Source: Astur gentilis (taxonomy: Eukaryota > Chordata > Aves > Accipitriformes > Accipitridae). From it: 64,000 nt of DNA. Each line of letters opens with the position of its first letter. Position 1 is the first letter of the stretch. A program made the translations under genes and the position numbers. This document shows, piece after piece, positions 44,401-54,145 of the stretch. Under the pieces are notes generated by a model. It was given only the letters and a program-made list of their open reading frames with translations, was not told the DNA's origin and made no database searches. The DNA is taken from positions 16,191,398 through 16,255,397 of the forward strand of contig NC_064890.1 in assembly GCF_929443795.1 (NCBI RefSeq). Direction: 5' to 3'.

Positions 44401-47400
44401 CACTCTGAAAGAAGGGAGAAGTAAGAAGAAATTCAGAAGAACCTAATATTTGATGTTGTCAATCCAGTTTTAAGTCATTTCAGAACTAGGGCCTTGTAAG
44501 AACAGTGCTAGGTGAGTCTGCCTCATCAGCACGTAACAGGTGAAGGAAGACACTGGAAATGCCAGGTTTGTAATGGCTATAGTAACAGACGTAATATTCT
44601 TACCAAGATCCCTCCTGACTGTATTGCTATTTCTAATCTGTTTACTCAGCGAGGTTCCATTAGCATGGTAGGAGAAAATACAGTATGTATTAAATACAAA
44701 GTTTTTAAAATTATATATTAATTTTCCTAAACATTTCAGTAATAGTTCTGATGAAGTTCAGAATATCTTAATATACTGAAGCAAAAAAAATGAGATGTCA
44801 ATCAACACAGTGTTACTTCAAAAGTTTGGAACTCTGTTAGGATCTAACTAACCTCTTGAGTCTTTTTTTTTTTTTTCCCCTAATCCTTTGAAGTTCTTCT
44901 GAAAATACTTCTGAACTCAAGCCTAAACTTGGATGCTATCCAGAATTTTTTTGAATGGCGATAAACTTCTTAAGCAGTGGATACGTAGGCTGCGTGCACT
45001 GAGGCAGTAACAAATTAATCAAATATTCCTTTCCAAAAGCCACCCAAAATAATACATTGTATGTGGAATTTTTTTCCTTTCTAACTGCTGAAGTTTTAAG
45101 CGGTGGCTGCGTCTTTAATTAATGTTGGATGTTAGAGATTCAGGGTTGTGACAGTTACGTGAAATGAGCTAATGAATTTTAAAGAGAGTTGGTAAGACTT
45201 ATTCATAAAAATGGAATTAAATGAAATTATCTTATTCTGACAGTATTAGTTTTACTCAATCATGTGTATGTAAGGCATGTATCTCAAAAGGCGCTTTGAA
45301 TCTTTTACTGTGTCTGCTTTAGACTTCAGTGCAAGTCTGCACAGACTGTTGTCCTTCTTGCAAAGATACTAATTTCATGTTTGGGATGGCTATGGTGAAA
45401 GACAAGATTTTTTACCAAGAACCCTCCCTAACTATAATGCTATTTCTAATAAAAATACAGTTATAGAGGTTCTGTATTTCAAGCTGCTGATTTACAGACA
45501 TCCTTATAAAAAGTATTCTAATTTTATCTTTGAATTCTGCATGTCCAGTGACCTGAGATAGCTCCAAGCCAGCTAGCTTCAGCTCAACTAGCTATGCAGT
45601 TGTAGTAACTTCCACGCACAACTCAGCTACAAAATTTAACTCGCATATGTCTACACAGGCTAAAATTTTAACAGGGATTTCAGTGTAGGTTTTTCTCATC
45701 CAGTTTTTCTGTATCCTCTTTGTTGACAAGCAATGTCTTGTCTGAGGTAATATGGAAATTCTCCTATAAGTCAGTCAGAATCATCTTTCCTTTAATTAAA
45801 GTCTTACTATTATTTTTTTTTTTAATCCCCATGGAGTTATTTCCAATTTCTCTGGTGAAATGAGCAAAAAGGATAGCTGTGAATTTAACTATTTCTTATT
45901 TTTATGTTAAATATGCAACTATAAAACACTTCAGTAAGAGCTACTGTGTACGATTTCTGTGTTTGAAATACACCTTTTTAAATGCGTGTCAGGCTTTTTC
46001 TTAATAGTGAGAATGTTTTGCAAATAACATCAGATTTTTTTTCCCCGATAATATAATAAATAATTCAGTTGTGAATGTATGTCCCAATTCACATTTCTGT
46101 GTATTTTAGGCCTTGCTGAACAACTCGCATCTGTATCACTTGGCCCATGGAAAAGATTTCGCTAATAGAGGAATTGAAAGTGAGTGTGAAGAGCATCTAG
46201 TCAGTGCCTGCTAACATAAATGGTTTCCATCAACAAGAAATTTAATCATTCAGATCTGACTACTAGAGTTTTCTGGTCAGAAAACTTTAAACTTCTAAAT
46301 AATATCCTTTATCTGTCAGTTGGAAGGTTACTGACATTTATCTGCTCCTTGAACGCTGAATCATGGATAGATAAGTTATATTTGAAAAGTGTAATACTGT
46401 TTAACATAGCAGTTGTTGAATGTAACCTTTAGCATTTAGTAGGGCCATTCAACACATCTTACTATGTCAGAACTGTTAATTGTGTTTAGGTTAGCTCCTT
46501 TAAATAAAAACATTGCAATGCTTGACAGAAAGTTGTTTTTTAATTTTAGTTACAGGAATCCGTTTGAATCTAGAGAAGATGATGGAACAGAAGAGTGGTG
46601 CAGTGAAGGCCTTAACAGGTGGAATTGCTCATTTATTTAAACAAAACAAGGTTAGTTTGGATTATATACTGAGGTATACCCATAATTTTTTCTGATCTGA
46701 ATTTCTTTTTACATTTTCATATTCTTGCCACATAAAATAATTCGAGTGACTGACTTGGCAAGGGCAGAATCTGAATGCTTCTCTTATAGGAAATTTTTAA
46801 ATTAACAGTTCCTTCATTCTTAATCTACTTAAAAGAATAGTATACAATTACTTTGTGATTTGTACTCGAGGGTGATGTAAAGGTACATGTTAGCAGCTTC
46901 CCTAAAGCATTAGTGAGATTCAGATTAAATGTAGCCTAACTTCTTATATAAAAGTAATTTGAATCTGAATTTACTGTGTTCTGATTACTAAAGGTTGTAC
47001 ATGTACCCGGGTTTGGAAAAATAACTGGCAAAAACCAAGTCACTGCAACCAAAGAAGATGGCAGCACACAAGTTATCAATACAAAGAACATACTTATAGC
47101 CACAGGCTCAGAAGTTGCTCCCTTCCCTGGAATTACTGTATGTATTTGAAATCTTAATGGTACTCTTTTGCAATGTGCTATATTCATATAATTTAATGTG
47201 TAATAATTTTTTGCATCTGATTGATTGCACTTCACCATCTGTGTGTTTTATATATACACCTATAAAAGAGATTGTAAACCTCCCTTTGTGGATTTCTTTG
47301 TCATTAGATTGATGAAGATAATATTGTGTCATCCACTGGTGCGCTGTCACTGAAAAAAGTTCCTGAAAAGATGGTCGTCATTGGTGCAGGAGTCATTGGT

Positions 47401-50400
47401 GTGGAACTGGTGAGAGGATATTTAAACCACTTGGCCTTTTATTTAAAAGGAACAGGGTGTTATTTTTTGTGTGTGTTATATTTGATTGTATTGCTGTGGT
47501 TTAGCAGATGTTTGGTTGAGTGAGTTGTAATGAAACTGTTCAGACTTCATAACCTGCTAACTCCCTTTTCTACCAGAAAAGCTGTGGTAAGTGTTTGTAG
47601 GATCAGTCCTCCTGCAGCTGGTTAGCTAAGCAGAGAAATGAGAGGAACATACAGGGCCTCACATACAGGGTGTTTTTTTGGTGGGGATGGGTGTTAACTT
47701 TCGCTGAGGTTTGTACCTGCTCTTTGTACAGATGAGAGAACTTCCTTTTTTAAGGGAAGTTCATATTAAGCCAGGATAAATTCTTGTGTGTCAGAGTTAA
47801 TCCCAAGAAATTTTTATGTGATACAATTGCACACATTCTATCTAACAACCAAAGGAGTGGAGACTTTATAGTTCATCTTGGTCTGAGTCCTTTTGCCTCG
47901 TACCTACGTGTTTCAAAAAGAATGTATATTTGCTGGTCTTGCAACTGCTTGAAAATTTGCACATCTGCTTAGTGGTTGCTTAGCCTGCTGACGGTTAAGC
48001 AGGGAAAGAATAAGCACAGTGAAGTAGTGTTAGATGGATGTGGGTAACTGCAGGTAAATAGGGTGTATATGGGTTTTGTTGGTGAAGCTGATGATAGTGG
48101 TTATGGTCATAAATATACACAGAAACAGCAGTGGTTCCATTTTATTGCATAATATTGCCTTAATGTGGTATTGTCTTGATGTAGTTTGTAGTGGTATTAG
48201 AACACCACAAGCAATTTCCTTTGGGTTTTCTGAGCTATTTGATTCTTTGATTTTTTAATTTTTCTATACCTATAACCTAAAACATACCTAATTTATACTT
48301 AATTATTTTGTTAGCTATTTCTTCAAAAGCTTAATTCCATGAATTCAATCATTATAGTTTTGGGTATGCAAACAAGCAGTGATAAATCCATTTTTTGTGG
48401 AAAGGCTGGGGAAAGTTGGAGTTGTTTTATTCTACACTGTAACATTTGTAAAAACTGATCAGTTTGCTGTTATGTGTTGTCCTGCTTTTGAAAAGTTTAC
48501 ATTCTGTGGTAAAAATTATAGTAAAGAAATCTGAAGTTTGCTTTTCAAAAACTTTACCTATATTGTTGTGACTGCAGGGTTCAGTTTGGCAGCGCCTTGG
48601 TGCAGATGTGACAGCGGTTGAGTTCATGGGCCATGTTGGTGGAATGGGAATTGACATGGAGATCTCTAAAAACTTCCAACGTATTCTTCAGAAACAGGGA
48701 CTTAAGTTTAAACTGAACACCAAAGTTACTGGTGCTACCAAGAAACCAGATGGAAAAATCGATGTAGCGTAAGTGTTTAACATAAAACTAAGAGTGCCAT
48801 ATATATTCTTCCTCCCAATCCATCAAACCTATTTAAAAATACAATCTGATATTATTTTTTTTAAACAGGAAAAAATGGATTTAGTATGAAACTTAATTCT
48901 TTAGTGAAACTTAATTTTTATCCTGTATTGTAACCTACAGAGCTTGTAATTTTGGGTCCGAATGCTAGATTGCTTATACAGGAGAGGTTCTGTTGACTTG
49001 AGTTGAAGGCGTGCTAGTATAAAACCAGTGTTGTTATAGTGAGATCAGTAATAAAAACAGACCCCTAAATCATTCTTTTCATGGAAGATCTTTGCTTCAT
49101 GATTGTTCATACAGTCATTTTCAGACCATTAATTCTTGACTGCTTACTGGAAGGGCTATTTTGTCCATACCTCCTCTTGCCTCAAAAGAAGCATAGCAGA
49201 GGTTTTATTGCTTTTGAGCAGAAATAAATGAAACTACCCCAGAGTGTCTCTTAATGGCCACGGTCAAGCCCTTTGAAGACTTAGAGATGAATAGCTATTA
49301 TAGAAACATATAAAGCAAATTTGCTTTGTAAAAGTCCATAGTATACACTACTTCTTTTTTCTTGTTAATGTATTCTCTATGCAGAAACTGTAGCTTGAGT
49401 TTTGAGAAAAAAGTTTCGTGTTACTTAACAAAAGTAAGCTTAAATGTTTTTTCACGGGAATCTTAATATGGTGACTTGTATTTGCTGTATTGCTGTAGCT
49501 CGGGATAGTCTGTCCTTCTCCACTGTAAAGGTCCTAGATGTGGTAGTACGCACCCCGCCGACAGGAAACACTAGATTTGGGCTTCTTTATGTCCCATGCT
49601 GATGCTGGTTAGAGCTCTTCTGTAGTCTGTTTTTACATTTAGAGTTTCATTTTGGTTCAGGAGTATGCTTTTGAAACACACTTCCTACTTACGCTCACTT
49701 ACCATGCTTTGGTTCTTGCACTCTCAGAGCACGTGAACTGAACTTGTTCTGGGTGCAATTAAACACAAAGATACACTTGAGGGATGCACCTGATGCAGGG
49801 CAGCTGCTAACAGGTGTTCGGTTCTTGGGCCAGAAGAAAGCTTGCTCAGAATACATGGCCCTACCCCACTGCAAAATATATATAGTTTGGATGTCGATTT
49901 TGCTGTACAGATTTGATCCTATCGGGTCATGCTACTGGCTAGTGGATATATAGCCTGAATTTCTGTATCTAAGAGTTGTTAACAAATGTAGTAAGAGTTA
50001 TTGTCCCTTCCTCCCTCTTCTACTCCTCAACCCTTGCAAGGAAGAAGAGTGGGGCAGGCTGAATGCAAGTGTTTTGGATGCCAGATCCAGCCAGTAGGTC
50101 ACCATCTGGATTATATTAGTTACTAGTCAGAGAAATATAATGCTGCAAGTTTACAGCTGAGCATTTTTGCTGCTTATTTTTCTATAGTGTTGAAGCTGCT
50201 GCTGGTGGCAAGGCAGAAGTAATAACTTGTGATGTGCTCCTAGTTTGCATCGGTAGACGTCCTTTTACAAAAAATCTAGGTCTTGAGGATATTGGAATTG
50301 AACTTGATAAGAGGGGGAGAATCCCAGTCAATAACAGATTCCAAACCAAAATTCCAAAGTAAGTAAGACTAACTATTTTACTTTTTTTAAGCAGAACTCT

Positions 50401-52798
50401 TATTTTTAAAAGTTTAACCTACTAAAGCACTTTTTTAACTTGCAGAATATAGCTTTCTTTTCTGAAAGGAAAACTTAAGATTTCTGTATTTCAGGAGCTG
50501 AAGATTTTTAGTTAACTCTTGAAGTTTTGTAATTTAAAAGTCACTGTATTTCTTGTCACTAGTACTTCTTGAAGTGTGGTCATTCTGTGGAAACTGTTCT
50601 CTTATACTTTGTATTTATTTTGAAATTTAGTATTTTAATTTGTGTTGATTAGAGTTTTCGGTAACATGTTTCAAACTGACTATTATATAAGGTAGCCTAG
50701 GTGTGCTAGGATGTTTTTCAACAGTGTCTTATTCTGTTTCATTGGTCTGATAGCATCTATGCTATTGGTGATGTAGTTGCTGGACCTATGCTGGCCCACA
50801 AAGCTGAGGATGAAGGCATTCTTTGTGTAGAAGGGATGGCTGGGGGAGCAGTTCACATTGACTATAACTGCGTACCCTCTGTGATATACACTCACCCTGA
50901 AGTAGCCTGGGTTGGCAAATCAGAAGAACAGCTGAAAGAAGAGGTACTGTTTGTTTTCTTCTCAGACAAAACTGGTTTTCTATCTTGGGCGTGGTTTCAT
51001 TGTCTAGTAGTTTATCTAGCTACTTTTTCCAGGAGAATTTCTGCATCTGAATTTATTGCTTAGGGTGTATGACTGAGTGATCTCCTCCTGCATGCCACTC
51101 TCCTGAGGGTCACAGTTTTCTTTAATGTTTTCTATCCTGTGAAGTTAATATTGTTAATTTGCTAATTAATCTTTTTTTAATACCCCCTTATGCTCCTTTT
51201 GGTGGTTGTTCTTATGCATTGCTCTGTGTCGTGTGTCTTTTTTGCTTCTGTTCTTGTACTTATGAAATTGTCTGTATGGTTACATTGTTGTGTTGGTCAT
51301 TAACTCAGTAGCACATACCTGTTTTGTAGGGTATAGAATACAAAATCGGGAAATTTCCATTTGCTGCGAACAGTAGAGCAAAGACAAATGCTGACACAGA
51401 TGGCATGGTGAAGATACTTAGTCAAAAATCAACAGACAGGATGTTGGGTGCTCACATTTTAGGCGCAGTAAGTATTGTAAATGGCGCTGTTGTCTTCGCC
51501 TTGTAAGGGTCTTTTATTTAGTGTTGCACAGTCGCAAAGTAGTTGGCAAGTTAGGAGAAGTGGTGCTTGTAAAAAGAAGGAAAATTTGAGGCTACCATAG
51601 TAATTTTTATTTACTGTTATCTTCTGCAGCCCCACCGTCCTTCCCACTTTTCTATTTGTTGTTACACCTAGCATTTTTTTTTTCTCCCTAGAATTGCTAG
51701 GGTCAATTGGTTTCTCTGACTTTTTTTTTTTTTTTTTAATGAATATTGCCAAATACTTGAGAGAACAGGAGAAATTGTTGACTTGAGTTCTGGAAGTTGA
51801 GGGAGCTGAACAGACTGTGGCTCTTTCATTGGTGTTTTCTTTTTTTTCCCCTCTCTGAACTTCAGACTTCAGCCAAGCTGGTAACCTTATGCTACAGTCA
51901 CCAAATCTGGGGCCGGTAACTTATGGAACTTGGATTAAAAATCCTTTGTAAAGATGAGAAATCAGAAATTTCTATTCGGGAAAAGTATCATTTTCCTATT
52001 CCACACGTTCCAAAGTTAGACCTTCTCTATTTTGTTTCTCAGCTTTTAAATAATTTTTTTTCTAAAGATGTATGCAGAAACACTTCCATGCATCTTTGTA
52101 TACAGCTTTCTTTTAACAGTAAGAACACTAAAACTGCTCTCTGTTTTCCTGGGAAGGAAACTTTATTCCTATGAACGGATATACTGTCAACACTAGTGGA
52201 TAGGCTTTTTGTTTCTGAATCTGATTCTCATAATTTCTTATAGGAATAATAAGATGTTACGCTAGTTATTTTCTCTCATAATGCCAGTCATTTAAAAATC
52301 AACATGCCTTAAAGGAAGCACAACTTTAGTTTATTGGTGTGAGAGAGACTAATTTTCTTCATTGGGAAAGGGCTGGGGGAAGATCTTACGATTGTGTATC
52401 TGAATGCTAAAAATGTAACAGGAGATTTCACTATATTTGACTCCTCAAAGGTTCTCTGAGTAAAGGCACATAAATACAACAAACAAAAATGAGGGTGCAG
52501 ATGTAGTAACATGCTTTTGTTTATCTTGTTATCTATTTAACTTTCTAAGAGGGCATCGGAAGTTTTGGGGAGGTTTCAGCAGTGATAATGTATACTGTAG
52601 CTTTGAGAATGTGGGTATTATCTGACCAGTATCTTGTAGTGGAAAAATGCCCAGATTTTGCACAACTCTCAGCAATGAGAGAACAAATACTCTCATTAAG
52701 AATTATGTTTAGATTTATGCTAGGCTTGAGCACAGTCACCAAATAGATTAACTACTTACATTAGAACACAGCTGAATTGCTAGTTATAATACAACTTT

Positions 52799-52833
<35 letters not shown>

Positions 52834-53190
52834 CAAAAGATGCTTATTTACAAGCTGTTACTGATTCAGGAGAACCTGGACAACTGCATAAAGATTTGTG
52901 CTAATTACAAATACCATTAAATTTACAGGGTGCTGGTGAAATGGTTAATGAAGCTGCCCTTGCTATGGAATATGGAGCATCATGTGAAGATGTAGCCAGA
53001 GTTTGCCATGCCCATCCAGTAGGTTTTTTTCTAAACAGACTGTTGAACACCAGGGTTACACAGGTATGCTGTAATTACATGTGACTATTAATGACTTGTA
53101 CCTTTTTGTGTTTGCTCTCTACAGACAGTGTCAGAAGCCTTCAGGGAAGCAAACCTAGCAGCATCTTTTGGCAAAGCTATCAACTTCTAA
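38435..53190 (+). CDS. DLD: DLD, dihydrolipoamide dehydrogenase (E3), complete
   Basis: Mitochondrial matrix flavoprotein that reoxidises dihydrolipoamide with NAD+. It is the E3 subunit of the pyruvate, 2-oxoglutarate and branched-chain 2-oxo-acid dehydrogenases and the L protein of glycine cleavage. Fourteen exons: 38435-38473, 39526-39601, 40413-40492, 43612-43680, 46110-46179, 46550-46650, 46994-47137, 47308-47409, 48578-48768, 50188-50358, 50754-50943, 51330-51467, 52929-53018 and 53125-53190. They give 508 residues (human 509). Residues 1 to about 34 form a basic mitochondrial presequence. Visible motifs: FAD-binding GSGPGG (47-52), redox pair CLNVGC (Cys79, Cys84), NAD-binding GAGVIG (219-224), second FAD contact YAIGDV, and the C-terminal His486-Pro487/Glu491 dyad (HAHPTVSE). 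The frame is intact throughout, so the gene looks functional. Confidence 0.97.
39526..39601 (+). CDS. DLD: DLD exon 2
   Basis: 76 bases: RSRFDRVHHGLQGICAVSQR then TYADQ, the end of the presequence. Acceptor ccctttctag, donor gtaatt. Confidence 0.94.
39645..39670. repeat. C/A-rich low-complexity tract
   Basis: C-runs followed by an A-run, in DLD intron 2, 44 bases after exon 2. Confidence 0.85.
40413..40492 (+). CDS. DLD: DLD exon 3, FAD-binding motif
   Basis: 80 bases: VDADVTVIGSGPGGYVAAIK then AAQLGFK. Contains the GxGxxG dinucleotide-binding motif. Acceptor tctgtttcag, donor gtaagatg. Confidence 0.96.
40493..43611 (+). other. DLD: DLD intron 3
   Basis: 3.1-kb intron. Apart from the CR1 relic at 41520-41615 and short A/T runs, I see no feature in it. 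Confidence 0.8.
41520..41615 (+). mobile_element. CR1 3'-end relic (sense)
   Basis: About 95 bases matching the CR1 3' UTR: GGAGCAGGAGGTTTGACTAG, then GATGGCCCCCAGAGGAGGTC and a TGTAATTCTGAG tail. In DLD intron 3. Confidence 0.8.
43612..43680 (+). CDS. DLD: DLD exon 4, redox-active disulfide
   Basis: 69 bases, phase 0: TVCVEKNATLGGTCLNVGCI then PSK. The CxxxxC pair (Cys79, Cys84) is the catalytic disulfide. Acceptor tttcctcag, donor gtaagtg. Confidence 0.97.
44566..44659 (+). repeat. Copy A of a repeated segment in DLD intron 4
   Basis: About 94 bases similar, in the same orientation, to 45379-45474. Shared stretches include a TGGCTAT block, TTACCAAGA..CCT and TGCTATTTCTAAT. The family is not recognised. 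Confidence 0.6.
45379..45474 (+). repeat. Copy B of a repeated segment in DLD intron 4
   Basis: Partner of 44566-44659, about 810 bases downstream. Diverged by eye at roughly one base in four to five. Confidence 0.6.
46110..46179 (+). CDS. DLD: DLD exon 5
   Basis: 70 bases: ALLNNSHLYHLAHGKDFANR then GIE. Acceptor gtgtattttag, donor gtgagtgt. Confidence 0.95.
46550..46650 (+). CDS. DLD: DLD exon 6
   Basis: 101 bases: TGIRLNLEKMMEQKSGAVKA then LTGGIAHLFKQNK. Acceptor tttaattttag, donor gttagttt. Confidence 0.95.
46994..47137 (+). CDS. DLD: DLD exon 7
   Basis: 144 bases, phase 0: VVHVPGFGKITGKNQVTATK, then NTKNILIATGSEVAPFPGIT. ATGS is the conserved FAD-domain ATG motif. The acceptor ctgattactaaag has a weak pyrimidine tract, but both frame and homology require it. 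Donor gtatgtat. Confidence 0.95.
47308..47409 (+). CDS. DLD: DLD exon 8, NAD-binding motif
   Basis: 102 bases, phase 0: IDEDNIVSSTGALSLKKVPE, then MVVIGAGVIGVEL. Second GxGxxG motif, binding NAD(H). Acceptor ctttgtcattag, donor gtgagag. Confidence 0.96.
48578..48768 (+). CDS. DLD: DLD exon 9
   Basis: 191 bases: GSVWQRLGADVTAVEFMGHV, then EISKNFQRILQKQGLKFKLN and ATKKPDGKIDV. It completes the NAD-binding fold, with the acidic AVEF ribose contact. Acceptor tgtgactgcag, donor gtaagtgt. Confidence 0.96.
50188..50358 (+). CDS. DLD: DLD exon 10
   Basis: 171 bases: VEAAAGGKAEVITCDVLLVC then IGRRPFTKNLGLEDIGIELD and NRFQTKIP. Acceptor atttttctatag, donor gtaagtaa. Confidence 0.95.
50754..50943 (+). 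CDS. DLD: DLD exon 11
   Basis: 190 bases: IYAIGDVVAGPMLAHKAEDE, then CVEGMAGGAVHIDYNCVPSV and YTHPEVAWVGKSEEQLKEE. AIGD is the second FAD-binding motif, followed by the start of the dimer interface domain. Acceptor attggtctgatag, donor gtactgtt. Confidence 0.96.
51330..51467 (+). CDS. DLD: DLD exon 12, interface domain
   Basis: 138 bases, phase 0: GIEYKIGKFPFAANSRAKTN, then ADTDGMVKILSQKSTDRMLG and AHILGA. Acceptor cctgttttgtag, donor gtaagtat. Confidence 0.96.
52801..52831. repeat. T31 homopolymer
   Basis: Thirty-one T in a row, in DLD intron 12 about 100 bases before exon 13. The final T is followed at once by AG (see findings). Confidence 0.97.
52929..53018 (+). CDS. DLD: DLD exon 13, catalytic histidine
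   Basis: 90 bases, phase 0: GAGEMVNEAALAMEYGASCE then DVARVCHAHP. His486-Pro487 supplies the general base at the partner subunit's disulfide. The acceptor attaaatttacag is modest. Donor gtaggttt. Confidence 0.96.
53125..53190 (+). CDS. DLD: DLD exon 14 with stop codon
   Basis: 66 bases: TVSEAFREANLAASFGKAIN then F and TAA. Glu491 pairs with His486. Acceptor gctctctacag. Confidence 0.96.
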   Translation, partial: TVSEAFREANLAASFGKAINF

Positions 53191-53565
53191 AATGAAAGAG
53201 CAGATCTTTGTACGTGTATAGTACATCTCTGAAAATGGACTGTGGGCCCTTATGGAAGGCTGAGTCTGAGGATTTTAGGACCGAACTAAGTGAATCTCTT
53301 CATTTTAAACATCAAATATTTAAACAATTAGAGTTTGGAACAAGTGGAATTGTCCAGTCTCTGTAAATCAAATAGTTAAAATTACATGTTTATTTACATG
53401 ATGAATGTTGCAGAAAAACAGCCTCACAGAACTCTTCTCTTTCCAAAACCAAACATTTCGCTACTGCATGGGATTATCAGGTGTGCTGGTCAAAACTCTG
53501 GATAAGTGTCCAGCATACCTGGTGTTTTTCTTATTTGAAGTAGTGATAGACTAAACCAGTTGAAT

Positions 53566-53611
53566 GCTGGCACTTATAATGCCGCTGGCACTTAAAATGC
53601 CACTGTCACTT
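53566..53611 (+). repeat. 18-base tandem repeat in the DLD 3' UTR
   Basis: About 2.5 copies of GCTGGCACTTATAATGCC. Confidence 0.85.
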
Positions 53612-54122
53612 CCGCACAAAAATGTGTTTCCTTTTGAAAGGATTAACTTTAGTATTTAACCTACTTCTTACATACAAGTACCAAAGCTTGTTTTGACCTA
53701 GTAGTGTTAGGATGTTGGGAGGAGAGGGTCTTGTATAGATCAATTAAAACTATATTGACTTTTTAAAGAGAAAATTACTCTGTGTGTGTGTGATTCTCCA
53801 CACGTCATGTTTTCATATTGAAAACTCATCAGGGGAAAAATCAAGGGCTGATAGAGAAGTGAGACTGAAGAAAAATTAATCTTACTGCAACTTAATCTTT
53901 TCTGTTTTTAAAGCTTCCATTGTCCAATTCTCTTAAACTTGAAAGACTGAAACTGGGTAGTGAAGCAGCACTTGCTGTTAAGTGCTATGACATGAGGGTT
54001 ATTCTGCACCTTCCACACATAAGGGCTGCAGTATCAGCTCTCCACACAATTAAGACATACTTTCTTCTCTTCTGTTTTCTATTTTGTGCTCTCTTTCTGT
54101 CTCTTCTGTAGCAAGAGAGCTT

Positions 54123-54128
54123 AATAAA
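54123..54128 (+). terminator. DLD: DLD poly(A) signal AATAAA
   Basis: Canonical hexamer followed within 20-45 bases by a G/T-rich stretch (GGGTCTTCTTGGGTTTGTTTG), as expected of a cleavage site. Confidence 0.7.
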
Positions 54129-54145
54129 TATTTAACATGGCTGGA

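Larger units (their letters stand above)
53191..54145 (+). other. DLD: DLD 3' UTR (predicted extent)
   Basis: From the stop codon to shortly after the AATAAA at 54123. A weaker ATTAAA at 53743-53748 could give a shorter form. The end point is inferred. Confidence 0.65.

Noticed and set aside
52801..52831. T31 as the poly(A) tail of a minus-strand retrocopy
   Set aside because: No target-site duplication or gene-like sequence sits next to it.
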